DNA of 64,000 bases from GCA-2728135 sp002728135 (GTDB taxonomy: Bacteria; Pseudomonadota; Alphaproteobacteria; UBA828), in contig CAXEND010000008.1 in NCBI GenBank assembly GCA_963997635.1, positions 36,486 through 100,485 on the forward strand, written 5' to 3'. Below the pieces are notes generated by a model that was given only the letters and a program-made list of their open reading frames with translations, had not been told where the DNA came from and made no database searches. Shown in pieces: positions 43,079 through 51,279 of the stretch. The stretch's first letter is position 1, and the number at the start of each line of letters is the position of its first letter. The position numbers and the translations under genes are program-made.

Positions 43079-44104
43079 GTGTTTTCAATTAAATATCCTA
43101 AAACACTAAGTGGGATAAGGGAGCTTGTTAAAGGTATGCCCGGAGAAGACTATGAGGCACAAGAAAATGCTAGATCACATGAGCGTTTATTAACTAAACC
43201 AAGAGGTTCGTTGGGACAACTTGAGAAAATTTATGAATGGTTGGCAACTTGGCAAAAACGTTATCCAGCAGAATTAAATACAATACAGATTCTAATATTT
43301 GCTGGTAATCATGAAGTATCAAAGTATGGAGTTTCTGCATATCCATCAGAAGTGACGCAGCAAATGGTAAATAATTTTGAAATAGGTGGTGCCGCAATTA
43401 ATCAATTGTCTAACTTGTTAAATGCTGATCTTCGGGTAATTCCATTGAAACTAGATACTCCAGTAAAGGATTTTACTTTGGAGCCAGCAATGGGTGACGC
43501 AGAGTGTTTGGAGGCGTTTTGTTCTGGAATGCATGCAGTTGATAAAAACTCTGATCTTATTTGTCTGGGAGAAATGGGTATTTCTAATACTACCGCAGCT
43601 GCAGCTCTTGCGGCTATTTTGTATGGGGGGAATGCAAAAGAGTGGGTCGGTTTAGGAACAGGAATTGATGATAATAGTCTAAAACGTAAACAAGAAATAG
43701 TTGATCGTGGCCTAAAAACTCATTTAAATTCAATAGGCGATCCTCTTAAATTACTTTGTTGTTTTGGGGGAAGAGAATTTGCTGCAATAGCAGGAGCTTT
43801 GGTAGCAGCAAGATACCTAAATCTACCTGTTATGCTTGATGGGTTTACTTGCACTGTGGCAGCAGCTGTTATCGAGTTTTTACATACCGGGGCACTTAAT
43901 CATTGTATGGTAAGTCATTGCTCTGCTGAAATGGGACATAGAAAGTTATTAAATTTAATAAAAAAAGATTCATTGTTTGACTTCAAAATGAGACTTGGAG
44001 AGGCATCTGGTGCTGCTTTGGGGGCTATGATTGTTCAAGCTGCATGCAGAGTACATAATGGAATGGCAACTTTTGATGAGGCAGGGGTTAGTGAGAGAGA
44101 GTAA
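43079..44104 (+). CDS. cobT: Nicotinate-nucleotide-dimethylbenzimidazole phosphoribosyltransferase
   Basis: A 341-residue enzyme (CobT of Salmonella, CobU of Pseudomonas) that makes alpha-ribazole phosphate from 5,6-dimethylbenzimidazole and nicotinate mononucleotide. Seen: PRGSLGQLEKIYEWLA, IFAGNHEVSKYGVSAYPSEVT split over the fold, GEMGISNTTAAAAL, MLDGFTCTVAA and the C-terminal catalytic glutamate in LGEASGAALGAM. Start GTG at 43079, with GAAAGGGA a few nt before. Not the chelatase CobT. Confidence 0.95.
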   Translation: MFSIKYPKTLSGIRELVKGMPGEDYEAQENARSHERLLTKPRGSLGQLEKIYEWLATWQKRYPAELNTIQILIFAGNHEVSKYGVSAYPSEVTQQMVNNFEIGGAAINQLSNLLNADLRVIPLKLDTPVKDFTLEPAMGDAECLEAFCSGMHAVDKNSDLICLGEMGISNTTAAAALAAILYGGNAKEWVGLGTGIDDNSLKRKQEIVDRGLKTHLNSIGDPLKLLCCFGGREFAAIAGALVAARYLNLPVMLDGFTCTVAAAVIEFLHTGALNHCMVSHCSAEMGHRKLLNLIKKDSLFDFKMRLGEASGAALGAMIVQAACRVHNGMATFDEAGVSERE

Positions 44105-44121
44105 TTAGTAAACAAAATATT

Positions 44122-44973
44122 TTATTCACCCATTTGGTGAATTAGTCCTCGCACTCTGGCTGAACGGAACATTAAAAGAAATATAATTACCCCAACTATT
44201 AAGTAGACTAAATCTAGTAAAAGGGCCTGCCAAAGAAGATTATGATGAAAAATATCATCCAATAAAATAGCCCGCATTCCCTCAAAAACATAAGATGCTG
44301 GAATTAAACTCGCTATTGGCTCAAGCCAGTCAGGTAATATTGATACAGGGTAATAGACACAACTAAGTGGAGCAAATGCAAAAATCACTAACCATGCAAG
44401 ATTTTCTGCTCCTAATCCAAATCGCATCAATAGACCTGCTATTATCAAACCAATTGCCCAGCCCATACAGATTAAGCAAAAGAAGAAACCAATTAGTGGC
44501 AGGCCTAATTCAAAAATATTAAAACTGTACAATACAGAGGCAAAAATGACTGCCCCTCCTATACCAATTGAAGTTTTGATCAGGCTAATAATCATTAATG
44601 AAATTATAAGTTCCCAAGGTCTCATAGGACTCGAAAAAAGATGCCCTAAATTCCGGGACCACATCTCTTCAAGGAAAGCAAGACTTAGTCCAATTTGCCC
44701 ACGAAATACAACATCCCAGAGTAATACTCCTGCTATAAGTATCCCTCCTGCCTGTGCCATCCAAACGGTTGTTTCTGCTAGAAATGACGTAACAAGCCCC
44801 CACATAATCATTTGTATAGTCGGCCAATACATAAGCTCCACGATTCTTGGCCAAGATCTTCGTAAAATGAAAAGCTGTCTAAGGACAAGAGCGCAAATTC
44901 TCATAAGAGATTTTTTTGATGCATCAAAAGTATTGCAAGATAAAACTGTCATAAAAAAAGCCAATTTGTACAT
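44122..44973 (-). CDS. ABC-2 type transporter permease
   Basis: A 283-residue integral membrane protein with about six hydrophobic segments and the ABC-2 family look (WSRNLGHLFSSPMRPWELIISLMI, PLSCVYYPVSILPDWL). It pairs with the ATPase gene ending 4 bp upstream, forming an exporter. Cargo is unknown; closeness to cobT and regB does not define it. The start at 44973 has no clear ribosome-binding site, and ATG 44904 (MRICALVL) is an alternative. ATTCACC-CATTT-GGTGAAT (44124-44142) spans the stop region as a 7-bp hairpin but lacks a T-run. Confidence 0.85.
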   Translation of the reverse strand: MYKLAFFMTVLSCNTFDASKKSLMRICALVLRQLFILRRSWPRIVELMYWPTIQMIMWGLVTSFLAETTVWMAQAGGILIAGVLLWDVVFRGQIGLSLAFLEEMWSRNLGHLFSSPMRPWELIISLMIISLIKTSIGIGGAVIFASVLYSFNIFELGLPLIGFFFCLICMGWAIGLIIAGLLMRFGLGAENLAWLVIFAFAPLSCVYYPVSILPDWLEPIASLIPASYVFEGMRAILLDDIFHHNLLWQALLLDLVYLIVGVIIFLLMFRSARVRGLIHQMGE

Positions 44974-44977
44974 GCGA

Positions 44978-45721
44978 TTATGTTTTAGCTAAGTGTTTTT
45001 GTTTTGCAATTGCTAGAAAAACTTCTTCAAGATTTTCTTGGCCATAAGTCTCTATAAGACCCTTAGGACTATCTATAGCAATCACGCGACCTTGTTTTAA
45101 CATTATTACCTTATCGGCCAAGCGCTCGACTTCACTCATATTGTGAGATGCAAGAAGTATTGTCGAGTTGTTCTCTTTCCTCCATTTCTTAAGGTATTGT
45201 CTTATCCAATCAGCTGTTTCTGGGTCTAGAGAAGCAGTTGGTTCGTCTAGTAAAAGTATGGAAGGATTATTGATAAGAGCTTTAGCGAGAGCTACTCGCG
45301 TTCTTTGTCCTGATGATAACTTTCCAACTGGTGTTTTTAAATATTTTTCAATACCAAGGTCATGAGCTAATTTAGTCAGCTTTTTTTTGGGCTTTTTAAT
45401 AGCGTATAGCAAAGCGTAGATGAGAAGATTTTCTTCAACTGATAGGCGGTGAGGTAGATCAAGATAAGGAGAAGAAAAATTCATATGATTAAGAGTCTTA
45501 AATCTATTTGATTCAAAATCTTGTCCAAGTATTTCAATATGTCCTTTAGACGGAGTCACAAGACCTAGAAGCATAGCCATTGTAGTTGTTTTGCCTGCAC
45601 CATTACCACCAAGTAAGGCCACAATCGTATTTGGATAAATTTCAAAGCTCACAGAGTCAACGGCAGTTATACTCTTAAATTTCTTTGTTAAGTTTTGAGC
45701 TATTAATATTGGTTGGTTCAT
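44978..45721 (-). CDS. ABC transporter ATP-binding protein
   Basis: A 247-residue nucleotide-binding subunit. Walker A GGNGAGKTTTMAML, signature KLSSGQRTRVALAKAL, Walker B ILLLDEPTASLDPE and the switch histidine in LASHNMSE. It resembles the CcmA/NatA-like ABC-2 exporters. Cotranscribed with the following permease gene. Divergent from regB across 63 bp. Confidence 0.92.
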   Translation of the reverse strand: MNQPILIAQNLTKKFKSITAVDSVSFEIYPNTIVALLGGNGAGKTTTMAMLLGLVTPSKGHIEILGQDFESNRFKTLNHMNFSSPYLDLPHRLSVEENLLIYALLYAIKKPKKKLTKLAHDLGIEKYLKTPVGKLSSGQRTRVALAKALINNPSILLLDEPTASLDPETADWIRQYLKKWRKENNSTILLASHNMSEVERLADKVIMLKQGRVIAIDSPKGLIETYGQENLEEVFLAIAKQKHLAKT

Positions 45722-45784
45722 GATTATACATATGGCGATATAGAGGATAGATTGCCAGAATATTTTTTATTTATAAGGTGCATT

Positions 45785-47119
45785 ATGAGTAATGACCTAA
45801 AACAACAAACAAAGCAAATTATTGGAAGTAATAAAGCTGCTGAACATTTGACTGATAACTCTAAACAGTTTCGTTTAAGAACTCTAATTCTTATTCGATG
45901 GATAGCTGTATTTGGTCAACTGATTAGCCTTCTAACAGTATATTTTATACTTGATTTTAATTTTCCAATTGCTTTTTCTCTGATTACAGTTGCTGTTTCT
46001 GTAGGGATTAATATCGCTGCAACAATTATAAAACCTGCAGCAACAAGATTAAATGAACGAGATTCTGCTCTATATTTAGGTTTTGATATTATTCAATTAG
46101 CAGCTCTCATTTATTTTACAGGAGGATTGCAAAACCCATTTTCAATCTTGTTTTTAGTTCCGGTAACAATTTCTGCAACTATTTTACCCGTAAGAACTAC
46201 TTTTTCACTTTCTGGTATAGCTATTGCCTGTATATCTTTATTAGCTTTTTTCCATTGGCCACTTCCATGGGAAAATGACTTTTTTACTTTGCCCGCTCTA
46301 TATTTAATTGCTCTTTGGATTGCTCTTATAGTTGGAGTTATAGTGATTGCATCATATACCGCAAGGGTATCCATTGAGGCTAGAAAAATGGCGGAAGCAT
46401 TGACAGCAACAAAGATGGCTTTAGCAAGAGAACAGAGGTTATCAGCAATAGGAGCATTAGCAGCTGCAGCCGCTCATCAATTAGGAACCCCATTGAGTAC
46501 AATTGCTGTAGCTGCCAAAGAGCTATCTAAGGAGCATCAAAAGGAGGGTAGTTTCCTAGAGGATGCAAAATTAATACGCGAAGAGGTTGCAAGGTGTCGA
46601 GAAATTCTTAGACGTTTGGCAACTTTAGGAGTTGGTGAGGGTGAAGAACCCTACGGTCGTATTACGTTAACAGCGTTAATTGAGATAGCAGCTGAGCCGC
46701 ATTTAAGGTCATCTAACGAATTAAAAATTGTTATTTTGCCTCATTCGGTAGGATCTGAACCATTGGTTCCCCGAAGGGCTGAAATTATTCATGGCCTAGG
46801 TAATATTCTAGAGAATTCATTCCAATTTTCTGAATCTGAAGTAAAAGTTGAAATTTATTGGGATATTAACCAAATAATTATAGAGGTAACTGACGATGGA
46901 GTAGGGTTCCCTCCAACTTTATTAGGGCGTTTGGGTGAACCATATGTTGCAGGATTCAAAAATAGTTCAGGCTTAGGACTAGGAATATTTATAGCTAAGA
47001 CTTTATTGGAACGAACAGGAGCTGATATAGTATTCTTTAATAGAGAACAAAGTGGAGCTGGAGTCAAAATAACTTGGTCTTTGAGTTTTCTCAAAAACCT
47101 ATCTGTTGACGGAGTTTAG
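45785..47119 (+). CDS. regB: RegB/PrrB-type redox sensor histidine kinase
   Basis: A 444-residue membrane histidine kinase. About six N-terminal transmembrane helices include GGLQNPF (113-119), the quinone-binding heptapeptide typical of RegB. The H-box AAAHQLGTPLSTIA holds the phosphorylated His231. Cys271 in VARCREILRRL matches the redox-active cysteine of Rhodobacter RegB. Kinase motifs N (NILENSFQFS), G1 (DDGVGFP) and G2 (GLGLGIFIAKTLL) follow. It should sense respiratory quinone state. I chose ATG 45785; an ATG at 45713 would overlap the divergent ATPase gene. regA follows 10 bp later. Confidence 0.93.
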   Translation: MSNDLKQQTKQIIGSNKAAEHLTDNSKQFRLRTLILIRWIAVFGQLISLLTVYFILDFNFPIAFSLITVAVSVGINIAATIIKPAATRLNERDSALYLGFDIIQLAALIYFTGGLQNPFSILFLVPVTISATILPVRTTFSLSGIAIACISLLAFFHWPLPWENDFFTLPALYLIALWIALIVGVIVIASYTARVSIEARKMAEALTATKMALAREQRLSAIGALAAAAAHQLGTPLSTIAVAAKELSKEHQKEGSFLEDAKLIREEVARCREILRRLATLGVGEGEEPYGRITLTALIEIAAEPHLRSSNELKIVILPHSVGSEPLVPRRAEIIHGLGNILENSFQFSESEVKVEIYWDINQIIIEVTDDGVGFPPTLLGRLGEPYVAGFKNSSGLGLGIFIAKTLLERTGADIVFFNREQSGAGVKITWSLSFLKNLSVDGV

Positions 47120-47129
47120 AAAGATATAA

Positions 47130-47711
47130 ATGGTTGATAAAGCAGAAAACTTGAATTTATTGCGTAAGACTAATGATGTAAATAAATTACAAACACTTTT
47201 ACTTGTCGATGATGATGAGCCTTTTAGACGTAGGCTTTCAGTTGCACTTCAGAGAATAGGTTATTTTGTGACAACATCATCAAGTGTAAATGATGCAAAA
47301 AACAAAGCTAAAATACTACAACCTAAATTTGCAGTAATCGATTTAAGAATTCCAGATGGAAGCGGCCTTGAAATTGTGGCAGCAGTTCATGAGTCACGGA
47401 CTGACTCAAGAGTAATAGTCTTAACAGGATATGGAAATATAGCTACTGCAGTAGCAGCAGTTAAGGCTGGTGCAATTGATTATCTTGCAAAGCCAGCAGA
47501 TGCAGATGAAATTCATGCTGCACTGAATATGGGGGATCGAGCTTTACCCCCTCCACCTGAAAACCCTATGTCTGCAGATAGGGTAAGGTGGGAGCATATA
47601 CAAAGAGTTTTTCAACAATGTGATTGTAATGTTTCTGAAACAGCTAGGAAGTTAGGCATGCATCGTAGAACGCTTCAGCGTATTCTAGCAAAATATTCAC
47701 CAAACGAGTAG
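47130..47711 (+). CDS. regA: RegA/PrrA-type response regulator
   Basis: A 193-residue response regulator. Receiver domain with Asp27/Asp28 acidic pocket and phosphoacceptor Asp71 (AVIDLRIPDGSG), then a proline linker PPPPENP (about 140-146), then a Fis-type helix-turn-helix NVSETARKLGMHRRTLQRIL (167-186). This is the conserved RegA/ActR/PrrA arrangement that controls aerobic/anaerobic genes. Immediately downstream of regB, with no senC between them. Confidence 0.95.
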   Translation: MVDKAENLNLLRKTNDVNKLQTLLLVDDDEPFRRRLSVALQRIGYFVTTSSSVNDAKNKAKILQPKFAVIDLRIPDGSGLEIVAAVHESRTDSRVIVLTGYGNIATAVAAVKAGAIDYLAKPADADEIHAALNMGDRALPPPPENPMSADRVRWEHIQRVFQQCDCNVSETARKLGMHRRTLQRILAKYSPNE

Positions 47712-47792
47712 TCAGAAAAATTTATGAAAAATAGTTAACCTTAGATATATGAAGTTTTATAAAATTAGGTCTCAAGATTTTATAAAATAATC

Positions 47793-48413
47793 TCAGAATT
47801 TCCGTTTGGATATGACTTTTTCATGCATCCGATTTTGCCGTATATATTGTGCAATAATATGCATTATTGACTGGTGAGTGTCCTCAATTACACCATAATT
47901 ATCACCATTTACATGAAGGTTGATATCGGCAATCTTCGCAGAGCGTCCGCCATCAAAACCTGTAAGTGAAATTGTATGAAGGCCATTTCTTGATGCCCAG
48001 TTAAGTGCCCTAACGACATTTTCAGAATCTCCAGATGCACTAATGGTAACTAAAACATCACCTGTTTGAGCACTCGTTTGAAGTTGGTAAACAAAACACT
48101 CTTCATATTCGATATCATTTGCAATAGCAGTAATAATTTCTAGGTTGGCACTTAAACTTACTACTCTTGGCTTTGCAGTTGTATCTGTTTGTATGCATTT
48201 AGCATAATCACATAATAAATGGTTGGCTATAGATGCTGATCCCCCATTCCCACATGTATAAATCCAATTTCTCTGATTTATACAATCATTAATTATTTTT
48301 GCAGCGGCTGTTAATTTGTCACGATTTATCGAGGCAGTCGCATTACTTAGTTGCTGCACATAATCGTCAATAAAAGACGCTATTGTGGTATATTGTTTAT
48401 TTGGAAAAGTCAT
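47793..48413 (-). CDS. gmhA: SIS-domain phosphoheptose isomerase
   Basis: A 206-residue sugar isomerase of the GmhA type, turning sedoheptulose 7-phosphate into D-glycero-D-manno-heptose 7-phosphate. Seen: CGNGGSASIANHLLCDYAKC (54-73), SASGDSENVVRAL and the late metal/catalytic region EDTHQSIMHIIAQYI. It lies after gmhB, fcl and gmd on the same strand, so its product probably feeds cell-surface polysaccharide. A 102-bp gap separates it from gmhB. Confidence 0.88.
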   Translation of the reverse strand: MTFPNKQYTTIASFIDDYVQQLSNATASINRDKLTAAAKIINDCINQRNWIYTCGNGGSASIANHLLCDYAKCIQTDTTAKPRVVSLSANLEIITAIANDIEYEECFVYQLQTSAQTGDVLVTISASGDSENVVRALNWASRNGLHTISLTGFDGGRSAKIADINLHVNGDNYGVIEDTHQSIMHIIAQYIRQNRMHEKVISKRKF

Positions 48414-48515
48414 TTTTAAATATCCAACTATTTTAATTTAAGAAACTTAATTATTTCCTAAAAATTTACCTATCATCTATCTTGATGACAACAGGGTGTT
48501 TTTGCTTAAACATAA

Positions 48516-49160
48516 TTAAGAGAATTTTCTTTCTAGTATTAATAAAGCCTTTTCAAGATCCTGATAGTTATTGGTTATATTGACTTTGAAAGACGAATCC
48601 TCAAGTTCAAGAGCTAATAACTTATCACGCTTTCCGTGGCCTGTAGGGGCAAGCCAGCTTTGATGAAGGCCTGCACGTTTCCCTGCTAGCAGATCAGAAG
48701 CGGCATCTCCTAAAATTAAACTTTCTGACAAATTGATATTTAAATCAACCTGAGCGGTAAAAAACATTCCTGGGTTAGGCTTTCTGTATTGAGAGGGGTT
48801 ATCTGGATGGTCTGGGCATGCATAAATAGCATCAAAGCGAGCTCCTTTTTTTTCACATTTATCAATGACCATATTCTGAACTAAAGCAAACTTCTCCCAA
48901 TTAAAAAAACCTCTGCTAATACCAGATTGGTTGGTGATCATTACTACTCTGATTCCACATTGATTGGCAGTATGAATAATCTCTATAACTTCTGGAATCA
49001 AAATAACTAGTTCTGGATTATCAAGATAATCTATTAACCTTATTATTGTGCCATCACGGTCAACAAAAAGAGCGGGTGATGGGTTTGAATATGGGTTGGC
49101 TTGTTTTACCTCGCGCCAGAATCCTTGATGAATCGGAAGGCGATTTTTATTGTCTTTCAT
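48516..49160 (-). CDS. gmhB: HAD-family heptose-bisphosphate phosphatase, short zinc loop
   Basis: A 214-residue HAD-IIIA phosphatase resembling GmhB, which removes the C7 phosphate of heptose 1,7-bisphosphate. Nucleophile and acid are Asp34 and Asp36 (FVDRDGT). Thr/Asn region ITNQSGISRG, Lys in RKPNPGM, and the Mg site GDAASDLLAG complete the fold. The zinc loop holds only Cys115 and His118 (CPDHPDNPSQYRKP); the later Cys pair of classical GmhB is missing. Its ATG overlaps the fcl stop (ATGA). HisB-type or another sugar phosphatase remains possible. Confidence 0.78.
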   Translation of the reverse strand: MKDNKNRLPIHQGFWREVKQANPYSNPSPALFVDRDGTIIRLIDYLDNPELVILIPEVIEIIHTANQCGIRVVMITNQSGISRGFFNWEKFALVQNMVIDKCEKKGARFDAIYACPDHPDNPSQYRKPNPGMFFTAQVDLNINLSESLILGDAASDLLAGKRAGLHQSWLAPTGHGKRDKLLALELEDSSFKVNITNNYQDLEKALLILERKFS

Positions 49161-50113
49161 TTTACTCTAAGGAGCCCTTCGCTTTGCACTTTTTTGTACC
49201 ATAAAAAGGTCTTTAACAAACCTTCTTGTAAGGTAATTTTTGGTTTCCATCCTATTTGTGATAGACGTTCAGAATTTAGTAATTTTCTGGGGGTTCCATC
49301 AGGCATAGAGGAGTCAAATAAAATTTTTCCCTTAAATCCAACAACTCCAGCTATTATCTTGGATAGATCAGCTATAGATATGTCTTTTCCGCATCCGATG
49401 TTTAATGGTTCAAAATCAGAGTAATTTTTAAGTGAATGAATTACAGCATCAGCAAGGTCATCGCTATAAAGAAACTCACGTCTTGGGTTTCCTGAGCCCC
49501 AAACAGTAACGGATTTTTGTCCGGTTACCTTAGCTTCATCGAAGCGCATTAGTAATGCTGGAATCACATGGCTATTTTTTTCATTAAATAGGTCACCGGG
49601 TCCGTAGAGATTTGTGGGCATTACGGATATGAAATCATTGCCGTACTCCTCACGATAAGCCTGACACAACATAACGCCTGATATTTTTGCTATTGAATAC
49701 CATTGATTAGTTTTTTCTAGTGGCCCGCTTAGCATATCGTTTTCACAAATTGGTTGTGGTGCGTATTTTGGATAGATACAAGATGAACCTAGCATCATAA
49801 GTTTACTGACATTTTCTGTGTGAGCACTATGGATTATATTTGCTTCGATCATTAGATTATCATACAAAAATTTTGCTGGATTATTATCATTTGCTTTGAT
49901 ACCTCCAACCGTGGCTGCAGCTATAATTATTGCATCAGGTTTATGTTTTTTCACCCAAAGTTCTACCTCGTGTTGTCTTCTGAGGTCGATTTGTTTGCGA
50001 TCGCAAGATATTATTTTGCATTCTTCAGTATTGAGTCTTCTTACTATAGCCTTACCAACCATGCCTGCGTGTCCAGCGACCCATACTTTTTTACCCTTAA
50101 TAGAGTAAATCAT
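49157..50113 (-). CDS. fcl: GDP-L-fucose synthase
   Basis: A 318-residue short-chain dehydrogenase/epimerase that converts GDP-4-keto-6-deoxymannose to GDP-L-fucose. N-terminal GHAGMVGKAIVRRL dinucleotide fold, the catalytic Tyr/Lys in YSIAKISG, and NLYGPGDLF. Directly follows gmd, 17 bp away, and overlaps gmhB. Confidence 0.93.
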   Translation of the reverse strand: MIYSIKGKKVWVAGHAGMVGKAIVRRLNTEECKIISCDRKQIDLRRQHEVELWVKKHKPDAIIIAAATVGGIKANDNNPAKFLYDNLMIEANIIHSAHTENVSKLMMLGSSCIYPKYAPQPICENDMLSGPLEKTNQWYSIAKISGVMLCQAYREEYGNDFISVMPTNLYGPGDLFNEKNSHVIPALLMRFDEAKVTGQKSVTVWGSGNPRREFLYSDDLADAVIHSLKNYSDFEPLNIGCGKDISIADLSKIIAGVVGFKGKILFDSSMPDGTPRKLLNSERLSQIGWKPKITLQEGLLKTFLWYKKVQSEGLLRVK

Positions 50114-50130
50114 AACTGTGGCACTCCATA

Positions 50131-51201
50131 TTATTCTCTTAAAACACGATTATTATATTTAACAATTTCAAGATCTGACTGAACCATTTCAGTAACTAAA
50201 TCAGTAAACGAAGTGGTGTGTTCCCAATCAAGTATTTTTTTAGCTTTACTTGGGTCTCCTAATAACAAATCTACTTCAGTTGGTCGAAAGTAACGTGGGT
50301 CAACCTCTACCACAACTGATCCAGTTTTTTTACTTATGCCTTTTTCATTTATTCCACTGCCAGTCCAATCAATAATTGTATCTGTTTGAAGAAAGGCTAA
50401 TTCTACAAATTCTCGGACTGAATGTGCCTCTCCAGTTGCTAGTATGTAGTCATCTGGCTCAGGTTGTTGAAGGATACGCCACATACCATCAACATAGTCG
50501 CGTGCGTGGCCCCAGTCTCGTTTTGCATCAAGATTGCCCAGATAAAGTTTTTCTTGAATTCCTAAATGAATTGCTGCAACTGCCCTTGTTATTTTCCGGG
50601 TAACAAAAGTTTCACCTCTTATAGGACTTTCATGGTTGAATAAAATACCATTTGAAGCATGGTAACCGTAAGCTTCACGATAGTTGACAGTAATCCAATA
50701 AGCATAAAGCTTTGCAGCTGCATAGGGGCTTCTTGGGTAAAAAGGTGTTGTTTCTAGTTGAGGTACTTCTTTGACTTTTCCATAAAGTTCAGAAGTAGAA
50801 GCTTGATAAAACCTACTGGAGTTTCCAAGCCCCAGTATCCTTAGAGCTTCTAGTAATCTCAAAGTACCAAGTGCGTCTGCATTTGCAGTATATTCTGGTG
50901 TTTCAAAGCTCACTTGAACATGGCTTTGTGCGGCAAGGTTATAAATCTCGTCAGGTTGGATATCTTGAAGTAACCTAATAAGATTGGTTGCATCTGTCAT
51001 ATCGCCATAGTGCATACGAAAATTAACATCACCTATGTGAGGATCTTTATAAATATGATCTAATCTCTCTGTATTAAAAGATGAGGATCGACGTTTTATA
51101 CCATGAACCATATAACCTTTTCTTAGTAAGAACTCAGCAAGTAGGGCACCATCTTGACCAGTGACGCCGGTAATTAATGCAGTTTTAACTTTATTCATCA
51201 T
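50131..51201 (-). CDS. gmd: GDP-mannose 4,6-dehydratase
   Basis: A 356-residue NADP-dependent dehydratase, first step to GDP-fucose and related 6-deoxyhexoses. GVTGQDGALLAEFLL at the N terminus, LAAQSHVQVSFETPEYT, the catalytic YAAAKLYAYW, and NHESPIRGETFVTRKI. Start: ATG at 51201 preceded by GGGAAC; an in-frame TTG at 51213 is less likely. Cotranscribed with fcl. Confidence 0.95.
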   Translation of the reverse strand: MMNKVKTALITGVTGQDGALLAEFLLRKGYMVHGIKRRSSSFNTERLDHIYKDPHIGDVNFRMHYGDMTDATNLIRLLQDIQPDEIYNLAAQSHVQVSFETPEYTANADALGTLRLLEALRILGLGNSSRFYQASTSELYGKVKEVPQLETTPFYPRSPYAAAKLYAYWITVNYREAYGYHASNGILFNHESPIRGETFVTRKITRAVAAIHLGIQEKLYLGNLDAKRDWGHARDYVDGMWRILQQPEPDDYILATGEAHSVREFVELAFLQTDTIIDWTGSGINEKGISKKTGSVVVEVDPRYFRPTEVDLLLGDPSKAKKILDWEHTTSFTDLVTEMVQSDLEIVKYNNRVLRE

Positions 51202-51279
51202 ATTAGTTCCCAATATTATTCACTGCATGTTAAACGGTATTTGCAGAGTCTACTAGCGAATGATTGGAGTAGTTGCAAT

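Noticed and set aside
47750..47790. Two TTTTATAAAA palindromes between regA and gmhA as terminators
   Set aside because: They are pure A/T, have no stable GC stem, and are expected by chance in this base composition.
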